Assembly: GCA_023053685.1 (NCBI GenBank)
Contig: JALIGW010000001.1
Location: 54,185,359-54,249,358, forward strand
DNA from: Diadophis punctatus similis
Taxonomy: Eukaryota > Chordata > Lepidosauria > Squamata > Dipsadidae
Reading direction: 5' to 3'
DNA: 64,000 bases
Shown: positions 40,249-52,347 of the stretch, in pieces
Layout of the letters: each line of letters begins with the position of its first letter
Numbering within the stretch: position 1 is the first letter of the stretch
Notes under the pieces: generated by a model
Told to the model about the DNA's origin: nothing
The model's database searches: none
Seen by the model: the letters and a program-made list of their open reading frames with translations, nothing else
Translations under genes and position numbers: made by a program

Positions 40249-40760
40249 ATCCAGCCTTTAGGGTGTCCTTTAGCTTTAACTCTTATTATACAGCTCCTCT
40301 TTCAGTCCTCTTACTGTTCACATCCAGTCTCAGCTCATCCAAGCACGACTCCCGACCAAAGTCACGTTCTTTGCTCAACAAACAGTCATGCCGGGAGGTG
40401 CTTCCTTTACGCCCCACTCTGTCTTGGGCGATTATGGATGAGATCCTCTTGCGATCTGGGGCGCCCGCAGAAGCCGTTCTCTGGGGGAAACACTCCTGTT
40501 CTCCACCTCTGCTGTTTCTGTTTGTTGTTTGGTATTATGATTGAATTTTCCTTTCGTTATTCCTCTCGTTGTTAATTTGAGCCGTCCCAACCTCAACGCC
40601 TCCACCTCGGCGCCGCCATCTTAACGAGGCAACGTCCTCTCACCTCCCAATCTGAAAGCTGACACACCACTGATTTCGCAACGAGCGAAGTCGCCACGTT
40701 GCTCACTGGGGTCTCTGATGTTTCGTCTACTTCCCCAGTGATGGTAATTCTGGGAAGGAA

Positions 40761-42621
40761 GCCCCCAGGGTTTGGGAAAGTGGTGGGGTTGGGTTAAGGG
40801 GGAGCAGAGCTCAGTTCAAATAAAATTGTGTCACTTTTTCTTCTTTCAAATATGAAGTGTTAACAAATCTGAACAAGTTTTAGAAGAGGCTTCCAACCTA
40901 ATTCTATGATGCAATAGTTTCAGGAGATAATATTTCACTAAATGGCAGGAGATTTTGTTTTGTTTTGTTTTTTTAAACAGCCCCAAAGGCCATCTTTTTG
41001 GCTCAGTAATCTGCAGTAGTTGCAGTTTTGGTTTTTTTTTTTAGAATTCTGATACAATCAGAACAAATATTCTAAAGAAGCAACAACAGTTCATTCTGGT
41101 TGTGCACGACATAGTTCTCTGCTCGTGGTCCAAGTAGAAAGTTACTATGGTTTGAAACTGGACCAAATCACATGGCAAGATTTAATTGCCTCAGACCACC
41201 AAAAGAGTCTGCAGACACAACTGATATGGATCATTATGCAACACACATTTAACATTTTGCTCAGTAATTGAGCCACATGTTCTTTATATATACCAGATCT
41301 CAGGTTCAAACTCTGGTATTTCTAAATAGGATTGGGAAAACTCCACCTGGAATATGAAAAGTTGCTGCTTGCCACAGTTAGCAAGATAGTTCAAGTGGAA
41401 TGAATGGTCCAATGCAATATATAATAGCAATTTCTTATAGTACTTATGTTTTTATATCTCAACCGCCAAACTATGAATTTACATATGTGACGGGCTGGCC
41501 CAAAATATTTTCATATCTCAACTTCATCAAGTACAAGTGCCAAAATGATCCATTTATTTTGACTTCCTAGAATAGCAAATCCCACGGAATAATAACCCAT
41601 AGGATATATAGTTAAAGAATTTATGCAGCTACACCACTCCAAAAATGCAACTCTGGTTAGGTTACAAGAAGTAACCCGGATAAAAACAACAATAAATAAT
41701 CAAATAGCACCGGAGCTGGTTCACATTCCTAACCATGTTTTTTATCTTTTCCTAACACTTGAAATCAGCTTTCTCCTTCCATCTAATGATAAAACTATCC
41801 CTGTATTTGAAGATATAGCGATTTCCTCCTTCAGTTATTTTGAGTATATATGAAAAGGACATTGATGGATCTGGAGTAAGTCTTCAAGCAGCAATGTGGA
41901 CTGGGAGGTCTTCAAATTCCTTCCAGACACTTTTCTGTGAACAAACTGAACACCTAATTCTGTAACTCCACATATTCTATTTTAGAAGAAGAAGAAAAGA
42001 TTTCAGTGCTGTGTCTGTTTGGATAGTGGAAAAACTCTATTTACAAGGCATTTCCTCGGTACATTAAGAAAAACACACAACTCTGTTTGCATGGCTTCCC
42101 CACAGCCGGTTTGGATAATATTTTAAGGCTCTGACCAATATGACTGTAGAATGTTTTTCAGACCCTAATACTGTATGTTCTTCAAAGCACATTTTAAAGA
42201 TGTCCTTTCAGTGAGTGTGATCTTATTGATTCACACCTGGAATTTGATTTAGTATTTTTTTTAAATACAGTAAGTGTCAAGGTTCTATTCTAATACTGGT
42301 GACTAGTATGTAGAATACCTCTTCCATGACTTTCTCCATTATCCATAAAAATAGTAACTAGCTGTATTTAGCAATATTTTATCAACATTCTGGTTTGGAA
42401 ATCCATCCACAGCTTGGGCTGAATGGTCCATGGTCCACTAATCTCTAATTTCTGGAAGGCAATTGCCTGGAACAAGATGACCTAAACTGACTGTTTTTCA
42501 CTATAATTTAAAAATTTTGCAGCCCAATTTGTTGCAAAATTAGAAAATTTGGATTTTAATGGGATTTAGTTCAAAGAAGTTGTGTAGAGTTGTAGTTTTT
42601 GAGTTTTGAATAGCTACAAAC
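40761..42621. other. Intergenic DNA, nothing recognised
   Basis: AT-rich. No gene or repeat family recognised. Confidence 0.4.
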
Positions 42622-42967
42622 CAGTGGCGGGTTGCCGTCTTACCAGTGCCGGTGCGCTACGTGTGCATCTCCAAGTTTCGGGGGGGCGCTCGCTCGCTAT
42701 GCGCACGCGTCCCCTCGTGCTATTTTGCTTCTGCGCATGCGCAGAAGCAAAATCTCACTGAAATCTCGCAAGGAGACGCGCGCGCGAGAGAGATTTCAGT
42801 GTGATTTTGCTTCCGCGCATGCGCAGAAGCAAAATCACCCCAAAATCACTGGGGAAAAATGGCGATGCGCGCGATAGACTTGCAGAGAGGGCTCCGGAGC
42901 AGTTGCGCAATCCGCCGCTCCCTACCGGAGCTGTGCACTGGGCAGCTCCGGCAGGAACCCACCTCTG
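42622..42967. mobile_element. hAT-like MITE with paired NRF1-like palindromes, family B
   Basis: Ends CAGTGGCGGGTTGC and AACCCACCTCTG, flanked by a perfect 8-bp duplication, CTACAAAC (42614-42621 and 42968-42975). Inside are a perfect 32-bp palindrome (42722-42753) centred on GCGCATGCGC and a near-perfect second one (about 42803-42836). Confidence 0.9.
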
Positions 42968-43779
42968 CTACAAACTAATCTCTTATTAAATTAAATCAAT
43001 ATATCATTTTAATAGATTTATTTCCAAAAATTGGATTTTAGTTAGTACAGGCTCTTGGTAGCACATGTACAATGGGACGATGATACTATACCTACTTATC
43101 AGTCTGATTTTTTTTTCTTCCATTCCTTTTCTCTCTCGTTGCCATCTGTACCAATGAGTGAATCACATTTCCTGTATAATCAGCGTCTTACCAATTAGGA
43201 TAAATTACTGCTTCATTATAATTAAGTAGACTATTAAAATGCCATGCGTGTCTCATGCTGACAAAGTAATGTTTGCACTTGCCCATTTTCAGATAGTTTC
43301 ATCTAATTTCAAAATGTTGATGGAGGAGCTAATTTAATTAGCAGCACTGCAAGGATATGGAGCCTAACAATTTTTAGCTGAGTTTATTTCTGGAGACAAG
43401 TCTTCAAAATGACAGAAAACCATGTAGAAAGCTTTGTCTTCTTGCAAAATCAGCTAGCTATTCTGATGAACATTGATACAGAGTCGTAGAGACCATCTGT
43501 TCCAGCAGTCAGATGTAAAATTCTGTAAGTATCGACTGATGCTTACTATGGAAGTCAGTCAACTAGACTGAATTCCTACAGTACATCCAGACCAGGATTC
43601 ATAAAAAAATAGAGATCTTTTCTCTAGCACATGACTCATATGGTCAGATTGTATTTTGTTCATACTCTTTTTGTAATCTTCCTGTTTCTTATAGCAGGAG
43701 GGATAATAGCAGGAGGGGCAGGACTGATGCTTAAGATTGTTAGTAATATGGTTGGGTTATCTTTATTTTGAATGAATTT
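42968..43779. other. Intergenic DNA, nothing recognised
   Basis: No coding feature seen. Confidence 0.4.
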
Positions 43780-44260
43780 AAATTTCTAGGGCCACATAAA
43801 CCACATTCTAAACTACTGTATTGAAGAACTAGCTGATGATCTTATGGATTATCTTTGAGAAATCCTGAAGAATCCGTGAAATGATTCAGATGACTACAGG
43901 AGAGCAATTGTTTCTATCTGTAAAAAAAAAAAAAGGAGGAAAGCAATCATCAATCAGCAAACTAGTCAGCCTGACATTAACTCCTAGGGAAATTACAGAG
44001 TAGATAATAAAAATATTTATAAACGCCTTGAAAACTATGTGGAAATTACCAGAAGTAGCATTCCATACCATCAGGGTGAATTTATTAGGAGTAAGTTTTG
44101 CCATATTAGTTCTACGTCATTTGCTGACTGGCTAATTTTTTTATAGATTGTGGGAAGACTATGTACTTAATATATCTTGATTTCAGTACTGGATTTGACA
44201 AAATCAATATGTCATGTAAATTAGCAAGCTTGTTAACTATGGAGTAGTTACTGCTATCTT
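43780..44260 (+). pseudogene. Old CR1-type reverse transcriptase fragment
   Basis: In one frame near 44160-44240 the translation gives YLIYLDFSTGFDKINMSCKL, a decayed YLDFSKAFDKVDH box. Upstream pieces resemble the preceding RT region, with stops and frame changes. It is much older than the CR1 at 8833. Confidence 0.6.
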
Positions 44261-45978
44261 TGATCAACTCTCTGTTTTTATATTTTTTGTCTCTATCTTC
44301 AGAGATTCAACTGTCAGAAATGTCCTAGTAAATCCTGCACTGAACAGGAGTTTGGTTTGAATAATTTCTGAGGTACATTTCAGTTCAAATTCTGTGATCT
44401 TACCTCAAGAATTGAACAAGGCAATCGTTATTTCATTTTACCAACCTAGAGCTAATCTAGTCTGAAAATCTGCCTAATCTGGCCAGTTTTAATTTAAAAT
44501 GGATTTTCCTATTCTGGCAGACAGTAGCCCTCTAAGAAACAAAACTTTTGCATCTCCTGTCACCCTATTACTTCAACCAGAGATGGCTGGTACTGACCCT
44601 AGAGCCATCTACCTGCCACTCCAGAGATTCAGAATGATAATCATGTGTCTTGGAATGAGTTCCAAACAGCATTCCAGTCTATTCAGACAAATTAGGTCAG
44701 CTTCAGCAAAATCACCAGTGATGGCCTCTTTTAATCCAGCTCCTCCCACTTTGTAGTTATATGGTGAAAACATAAACGAGAGACTGTAGCTGACATTCTC
44801 CAAGGCTACATACCTTGTGATCCATCAAGCTTAAACAGCTTATCAGAATACCAAACACTTATAATTTCTGCTACCTGATCTATTGCCCCCCAGGCACCTA
44901 ACAGAACCAGCTGAAGAAGATTTTCAAACTCTCTTTGTGTCTGTTATAGTGACTCCAGTTTTGCTGGAATAAAAACTCCTAAATTTCCATTTTACAGAAA
45001 GGCAGGACACTTGTTTTTTCTTTCTCTGCACTTTTTTGCGAGGATATGAAGTTGCTGGGGTATGTATGAGGTTTTGCACCTGGATCATTTGCAAGGGCTG
45101 CATCTAAAGATTCTTGCATCTCTAGAAACACTAGAGTCTTGATAGGAAAGAAGTAACATATACTAAGAGAAGCCACATTGCTGTAACTGCCACGGTGTAG
45201 CATGTTTCAGTGTATCTAGTTTTAATTTTTTTTCTATTATAAATGGCAGCTTATTCTCAATGAGTCCGACTTTCCTTTATCTATAGTGGATTTTTTCTTA
45301 CTTGTACAGTAATAGTATGCATCCTCAAATTAGATAACATTTTTAAAAAGTGGCAGAAATTATCTGAGCTGTTAAGACGCTGCCTTAAGTTACTACACTA
45401 GCTGAGTACAGAAGGGAATGAATGAGTTAACACACTAAATAATCTGTGAATTAGAGTTTGGTACTTAAAGTTCTAGATTTCTGGAACCTAAATCTTCCTT
45501 TCTACCTCTAGGAGTGAGATTAGGACTCCTCCAGAAGATTTACAGCACACCATCTCTTCCCACTGGCTGTGTTGGCTGGGGCTACCAAGGACCATAAATT
45601 AATAAAATCTGGAGACCTGAAACAGAGGCAACCAAGGCAGGGCCAACAATAGAAACAGCAAGTTTCAGAGTGTTTTCTCAAAGAATTACACATGAATTTA
45701 GCAGCTCTATCTAAACAGGAAAAAGCTATCCCTTCCTTTCCATCATGATTCATTTTTTGAGAATAACATCATTTCCTCTTGCTTCTGGGTTTCAAAGTGT
45801 ATTATTAATAGATGTAGTAAAGCAAACAACTGCTTACCTGGAAGGAAAAAATGCATAGTCTCTGCTATGAATAGATAGCTGACCTTTTCTCTGTGAAATA
45901 AGTCTGCATGACATGACTAGAGCCCTCTGTCCATTTAAAGAAGTCAAAAATATTTGTATGCATTACTAAGCCTTAATC
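44261..45978. other. Intergenic DNA, nothing recognised
   Basis: No gene or repeat family recognised. Confidence 0.4.
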
Positions 45979-46278
45979 AGGGACGCGGTGGCTCAGTGGC
46001 TAAGATACTGAGCTTGTTGAACAGAAGCTCCCGTTACTTGTCCCAGCTTCTGCCAACCTAGCAGTTCAAAAGCACGTAAAAAATGCAAGTAGAAAAATAG
46101 GGACCACTTTGGTGGGAAGGTAACAGCGCTCCGTGCACCTTCGGCGTTTAGTCATGCCGGCCACATGACCACCGAGACATCTTCGGACAGCCCTGGCTCT
46201 TCGGCTTAGAAACGGAGATGAGTACGGCCCCCTAGAGCCGGAAATGACTAGCACACGTGTGCGGGGGAACCTTTACGC
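45979..46278 (+). mobile_element. Sauria SINE
   Basis: It starts GGGACGCGGTGGCTCAGTGGC (tRNA-like box A). Landmarks follow in the order of the squamate Sauria SINE: GCCAACCTAGCAGTTC, GGTGGGAAGGTAAC, TCATGCCGGCCACATGACC and GGCTCTTCGGCTTAGAAACG. It ends in GGGGGAACCTTTACGCC. It is about 300 bp and nearly complete; the box B region is shortened. Confidence 0.93.
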
Positions 46279-46471
46279 CTTAATCAACAAAGTCTACATA
46301 TCCTACTGTTCAAAGTGCTACTGATTCCAAAGTAGTTGAAGGGCAAGTTGGAGGTTTGGCAATTTGGGAAATATTCAGGCTTCTCCCCCGCCCCAACTAA
46401 ATGTTTTAAGCACCAGCCGGCCATTGCTATGTTGAAGAGATCCCCATTCCTTGAGCTGGCAGAAAATTGTA

Positions 46472-47480
46472 CAGGTAATCCTGAACTTACAATCATTATT
46501 GAATTTCCATCGCTCAGTGATACAGCTGTAAACTGTGACATCATGTGACCATATTGATGGCAATCCCAGCATTCCTATTGCCATCCTTAACTGAATCCCA
46601 TCACCAAGGTTCTATCCTAATCTAAGCTGTTCTGGGCTTGGTCCCTCTCAGCTCCAAACCTAGATTCTTCGAAAGTAAGGTACTGACTTTCCTTCAATTC
46701 CTGCTGTCTATTCCACCCCACCCCCCCATCTCTGCTCTTTTGGCCATTCTCCTGCACTCTGTCTTGTAGGGTGGCAAGTAGCCCCAGAACCATGCAACTC
46801 TGGAGATGCTTACCATGCTGCAGCTCAATGGTTTCTTGGCATGCCATAGTTGTGGGGCTGTAAAAAGCCCCCGAGTTGCACCACAGTGAAGCCCTTTGCA
46901 GCATGAAGCCCAACCCCAACTGGACCTGTCAGTGCATCACAAAGGCAAAATTGCATCCACACCAACCTAATCCCAATCCCCCTCATCACCCTGCACACAA
47001 CCACCCAGTTGACCTTTGCCATCTTCTTGCTCTCACTGCTAATGAAGCATGCCCCGTCTGGCTCTGTGCAAGGCAGCTGCTAGTCATGTGAGGCCATCTT
47101 CCGCAAATCTCGTAAGGAAATCGCTATGTGCAACTTGGGGAAGAAAGTATGTAGGGCCAGCAGTTGCCTCTCCAAGACCCAGTCTGGGCACACCATGTCG
47201 GCAGCAGGAGCAAATATATGACAAAGATCAACTAGGGCAGCAAGACCCATGGAGTGGAGGGGGGCAAAAGGTCATAGACGGGGAGAGACAGGCAAGCCAG
47301 GGGAACTGAAGTGCCCCTTTGGTTGTAAGTATGGGTGGGCTACCAGGCGCCCAAATCTTGAACATATGACCGTGGAGGTGTTGTATGTACTGTAACTTCA
47401 GGAGCCAGTTACAGTTCATTCTGTGCCTCCATAACTTTGAACAAGCGCTGAATGAATGGTTGTAAATTGAGTACTACTTG
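46472..47480. mobile_element. Decayed TA-type DNA transposon, longer relative of family C
   Basis: Left end CAGGTAATCCTGAACTTACAA after a TA; right end inverse CAAGTAGTACTCAATTTACA. Both match the ends of the copy at 51494. The interior of about 1 kb has no transposase ORF. Confidence 0.45.
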
Positions 47481-47556
47481 TGCAATATCAACATGCAACT
47501 TGCTGTCCCTATTGATCATTCCTTGCCTTTTGCCTGTTTCAGGTAATTAAAGTTGC

Positions 47557-47700
47557 TGTGGCCTAGAGGTGGAGCTCTTGCCTCACAATCAGGAGGTTGT
47601 GAGTTTGATCCTAGGTAGAGACAGATGTTAAGGGTCTCCTGCTTAGGCAGGGGGTTGGACTAGATGACCTGCAAGATCCCTTCCAACTCTTTTAATCTGT
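47557..47700 (+). mobile_element. tRNA-derived SINE with CR1-like tail
   Basis: Box A is TGTGGCCTAGAGGTGGAGC and box B is GTGAGTTTGATCCTA. The CR1-like 3' end follows (GGTTGGACTAGATGACCTGC...CCTTCCAACTC). It is close to the copy at 59406. Confidence 0.9.
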
Positions 47701-49349
47701 TTAAGTAATCTGACTCCTTTTCAAAGTAGTCTACCCAACTTTATATTCCTTGCGCCTGCTCTTTGAACCAAATTTGAGTAAGGGGAGATAGGAGTGAATA
47801 TACAGCTTTGAGACTTGTGTAGCTTAGAATGACTTAGGCCTGTCTCACTCCTGGGCTGGATAATGTTTCAAGGACGTAGCAGAGAAAAATGTTGCCAGGG
47901 CAACTTTATGTTCTTGGCTGGGTGCTAATAAAGAAAGCTCCATTTGAACGTGTTTGGTTCAGTGCAAAGTCCTGAGATCTTGCAGATATTTTACAGTCTT
48001 TTCCTATCTGTCATTTTTCTGATTATAATTCTGGACTCAAACATTTCCAACTGATGATACCCCATTAGTATTTGAGTACACTGAATAATTTGATGCCCTT
48101 CGTGCAGCTCTTCCAGACGGGTGTATAAAAATGAGTTCTAGTTTACGCTGTTGTCACCGTACATTTTGGTGCAATCTTTCTATGTTCTTCAACTAATTTG
48201 GGAGATGAAAAAAACAAGAAAAAATGGAAATTGCTTATTGAAGTATTTTGAATGGGTACAATTCTTGGTAAAAGTATTCAGAGTTGTCAAAATCCCATAC
48301 CGCCATCTAGAGGATAAGGAATATAAAATCTTGTTCTAGTTTCCATATTCAATAAGATTAATCTAATATAATTCATTTAAAACACAAAATACTTTTCCAA
48401 TTAGGCTCCATATTGTTTTACTGAACCAATTTGACATGACGCAGGTATAAATGTGTGTCTTCCATTTCAATGAAGATATTTATCATCACTAAATACTATT
48501 TGCAGTCATTTAAAAGGAATTAATAAGAAAATTTCAATTTTCAGTTAAACCTTAGAAGATACTGTATATGTAGCATAAAAATCACTGAAATGCTGAAAAA
48601 CTTTCCTCTTGTATGCATTAGCATTTAGAAATACATTAGCATTTAGAAATAATGTCCTTGCTTGTTTTTTAATCTTTTAATTATACAAAATAAATATACA
48701 TCTCATGATATAATATACAGCAAAATACCAGTTAAGGTCATAATATAACAGTGAGAATAAAAAATACCCCATAAATCAGTATCATGAAAACAATATTTTA
48801 ACCAAAATACTTTACAGTTTGAGAAAGTTATTGAAGAGAGAAAGTGCCATTTTGCTCCTTTGGATTTTTTGAGACATCCCAATTTGCACACTTATTTTTC
48901 TAAAAAACTGGAACAGCCGAAGAATGCCACTCAGAAATTACCAGTACCATAGTAGATACTTCAGTACTCCAGCTAAACTTCTGTTGATTTAAGATCATAA
49001 CCCACCCTTCTATTTTCAGGGTCCCCAACAAGGCATTTGGAAGGAGGCAATCTACTTCTGGGCATTTCTCTTGGTGCCCACCAGATGCCCTGCCTCCCAG
49101 ATTGTTTCTGTTAAAGAAAATTAGTTTTACAATGGAAAGCTAGCATGCAGCAAAGCAAAGGGCCAGCTCCCCTCATTCTATGCTACATACAGCTTGTTCT
49201 TCTCCAATTTAAAAATCCAGCAGGATTGGACCTCTCTATCCTTTCACTACATGGATGTTCTCCTACCCTGGATAAGACAGAAAGCTCTGTTCTACATGTC
49301 TGGCAAAGATGCTGAGTAAACTAGCATTGCTGGAAAAAATGCTCTATTT
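47701..49349. other. Intergenic DNA, nothing recognised
   Basis: AT-rich. No gene or repeat family recognised. Confidence 0.4.
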
Positions 49350-49661
49350 CAGGGGTGTCAAACTCAAGGCCTGTGGGCCACATCAGGCCTGCTGAATGGT
49401 TAGATCTGGCCTGCGGAGCCACCCTGCAAACAGCGAAGCACCAGCCCGTGGTGCTCCCGAGCTCAGTTTTCGCTGACAGAGGGTTGCAGGAAGCCGTCCC
49501 AGCTGAAAACAGAGATTGGGAGTCCGTTTTCACTGGCAGAGCACATGGGCTACCACAGGCGTCGCTGACACAAGTGACATCAGGCTGGCCATGCCCCCCC
49601 CCCCCCGAGGTCAAACACAACCCTGATGCAGCCCTCAATGAAATCGACTTTGACACCCCTG
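49350..49661. mobile_element. Non-autonomous hAT element, family E, copy 2
   Basis: Ends CAGGGGTGTCAAACTC and the inverse TGACACCCCTG. The flanks CTCTATTT and CTTTATTT differ at one base, consistent with an 8-bp target duplication. Confidence 0.9.
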
Positions 49662-51221
49662 CTTTATTTCCATTAACTGGGTTTCCATGCAGGTTATTTA
49701 GGAAAGTCACTTCTAATGTGAGAAAGGGAACAGATTGCTTCTTGATGGAATGAATATTATTTTCCCCTCATCTCCAGCTCTCTCAGCTGGACTATTCTGT
49801 ACTTTCTTCAACAGCCAATTTAACTTTTGCATTTCAGGGAGAGAAAAAGAGGCACATTATCACATTCTAGCTATTCTTTTCACAGTCCACTAACTGAACT
49901 TATGCTTTCTAATCACCCATAACAAGTCTACCAGAAATATTTAAGACTTTCTTTGAGATGAAAATGCGTATCAGTGGATCACATATCAAATATAATCCAT
50001 GACATCTGTTGGAAATGCATAATGCCTCCTGATACCAGTTAACTAGTCATGCACTTTGTATTAACAGGGGACAAGAATGCCGTTTTGTGTTAAACACTCA
50101 ATATTTAAATTAATTCAGCCACATGTAAAATGATCTGGTATCTTTAAAAAAATTAGTTTGAACATTGAATGTTAGAAGAATCTGTCATTGTTGTGGTCTC
50201 CTATATTCAGGTTTTTAACCTCTTTAATATTTTCTTAATTGGGGGCAAGTTTGGATAAGTTCTTATAAAAAACAAACTGAATTAAATTCTCATGCACACC
50301 TGTTCTGAGGTAGTTATTATGAAACAAATTCAAGAGGCTCACAAAATAGTTTTTTTTTAAATAGTATGTTTAAACATTTACTAACACTTTAATATTATGT
50401 ATAAAATGAAAATAAGAATAATAATATGTAAGAAGCAAAGTACTGGGTTTCACTCTACTAAGGACTGAATTGCTTAGCCACTGAGATAGTTGTATTTAAA
50501 CCTTTCTATTCCATTCAAAATAAATATTGTTGGAAGGCCCTGCCTCAATGCCTCATACTAGTGAATTACTTTGAACAACATTTCCCAAATTTGGCTGGAG
50601 CTATGGGAGTTGCAATCCAACAAATCTGTGCAGCTAAAGGAAGTCTGCATCAGAACAGCATGTTGGGATATCCTGTGCACGTGACAAAAAAACACACGAA
50701 GGGAAGAACTTGCAATGATGCAATCCTCCTTGGTAAGTGTTTAATTTAAAGGGAATAACTGAGCCAAAAAAAACATCTTGATGGAAAGTGACCTGCTCAG
50801 TCAGTTTTCAAAACATCGCACTTGAGAAGAAATATGTATGCAAAAACAAAACCCAGATCTGCCTGAAAAAATGTACATTGAAAAAGTTCAGCCATATTTC
50901 AATTATCACTCCCTGCAAGCTTTCAGGATAAGAACGCAAGCTACCCTGCACCTCATCTTGTACATCAAGCACTCCTGTGGCCCTGTGTTGTTGGTTTTTT
51001 TTTGAGTTGAATATAAACAAACCTCTCCATGAACAGGAAGTCTAAAAAGGATGGTCCCTCAAGACAGGAAGGCATCTGAATATTTTGAACTGAATTTGGC
51101 ACAAATCTGCAGAGGCCGATTGCTCAATGCACAAAGAAATACAGATACCGTATACATTACAAAACACTGGAGTGGGGGGGAAGGCATGTTTGTATCTTAG
51201 CTCCTAATAAAACTAAGTCTC
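49662..51221. other. Intergenic DNA, nothing recognised
   Basis: No gene recognised. A GGAGTTGCAATCC-like stretch near 50605 may be a remnant of a small hAT MITE. Confidence 0.35.
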
Positions 51222-51335
51222 TATTAGAGTGTTTGTCAAGCTTAGCAACTTTAAGATGTGTGGAGTTCCGGGAATTCTGGGAGTTGGAGTCCACACTTCT
51301 TAAAGTTGTCAAGGTTGAAAAACTGCTCTACTGAA
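51222..51335. mobile_element. Old foldback MITE, family F
   Basis: AGCAACTTTAAGATGTGTGGAG and its inverse flank GGGAATTCTGGGAGTTGGAGTCC. It is a decayed version of the perfect foldback at 56059-56179. Confidence 0.75.
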
Positions 51336-51447
51336 TGTTTGCCCAGATCTATTATCTGAACTCACCAAAGCAGAGACTGCAACGTCCCCCGCCTACCCAC
51401 CTTTTGGGCTGAGCAACATTTATAGTTGCATTAAATTGCACCATTCC

Positions 51448-51453
51448 TTTATT
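51448..51453 (-). terminator. Candidate TLR5 poly(A) signal
   Basis: AATAAA on the minus strand, about 900 bases after the TLR5 stop. This is only a candidate; no transcript evidence is available. Confidence 0.25.
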
Positions 51454-51493
51454 TCAGGAGATATACATGTGCAAGAGCCTTCCAAACTCTTTA

Positions 51494-51879
51494 CAGGTAG
51501 TCCTCGATTTACAAGTTCGTTTAGTGACCGTTCAAAGTTACAACGGCACTGAAAAAAGTGACATGACCATTTTTCACATGTATGACCGTTGCAGCATCCC
51601 TATGTTCATGTGACTTACATTCAGATGCTTGACAACTGACTCACATTTATGACGGTTGCAGTGTCCCGGGGTCATGTGATCCCCCCTTGCGACCTTCTGA
51701 CAAGTAAAGTTAATGGGGAAACCACATTCACTTAACAACCGTGCTAAATTAACAACTGCAGTGATTCACTTAACAAATGTGGCAAGAAAAGTCGTGAAAT
51801 AGGGCAAAACTCACTTAAAAAATTTCTCACTTAACATAAATTTGGGGCTCAATTGTGGTTGTAGGTTGAGGACTACCTG
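51494..51879. mobile_element. TA-flanked palindromic MITE, family C, copy 2
   Basis: Left end CAGGTAGTCCTCGATTTACAA and right inverse end GGACTACCTG, with TA at 51492-51493 and 51880-51881. It is 386 bp and homologous throughout to 22862-23256. It may lie in the TLR5 3' UTR. Confidence 0.88.
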
Positions 51880-52013
51880 TATACCGATCATCCATAACTT
51901 GGCTTTCACAACTTAACACTATAATAAGTAACCTGACATTTTACAGTGAAAAAAATGAAGTCAAGTTTACCAGAGATGTAACAGAGAAGAATCAATAACA
52001 GATTCACCTAGCT

Positions 52014-52238
52014 CAGGGGTGTCAAACTCAATTTCATTGAGGGCCGCATCAGGGTTGTGTTTGACCTCATGGGGGGGCATGTCCAGCTCGACGTCACTCG
52101 TGTTGGGGATGCCTGTGGTGGCCCGAGTGCTCTGCCAATGAAAATGGAGCTCGGGAAGGCTGTGCAGGCCGGTCCTTCGCTGTTTCCAGGGCAGCGGCGC
52201 AGGCCAGATTTAAGCACCCCTTGAGTTTGACACCCCTG
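52014..52238. mobile_element. Non-autonomous hAT element, family E, copy 3, in the likely TLR5 3' UTR
   Basis: Ends CAGGGGTGTCAAACTC and GAGTTTGACACCCCTG, flanked by a perfect ACCTAGCT duplication (52006-52013 and 52239-52246). It lies 110 bases beyond the TLR5 stop codon. Confidence 0.93.
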
Positions 52239-52347
52239 ACCTAGCTCACTGGGCAGAAATAATGGCTCAGTATGCTATCAGAACGAACTGACAAATTCTC
52301 TGGAAAGCCTTCTTATGACATTGCATGGTGGCCAGGAACCACGCCTG

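Larger units (their letters stand above)
36256..40760 (-). mobile_element. L2-type LINE, near full length
   Basis: The 3' end is at the left: an ATTT-rich tail with TATGCCGCCCAACTCCCGG (minus strand), then the stop of a 1065-codon ORF, then about 1.1 kb of 5' region. The 5' region includes AAGATGGCGGC (near 40613-40623), a motif common at LINE 5' ends. The exact 5' boundary is uncertain (40640-40790). The long intact ORF suggests a recent, perhaps once-active copy. Confidence 0.85.
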
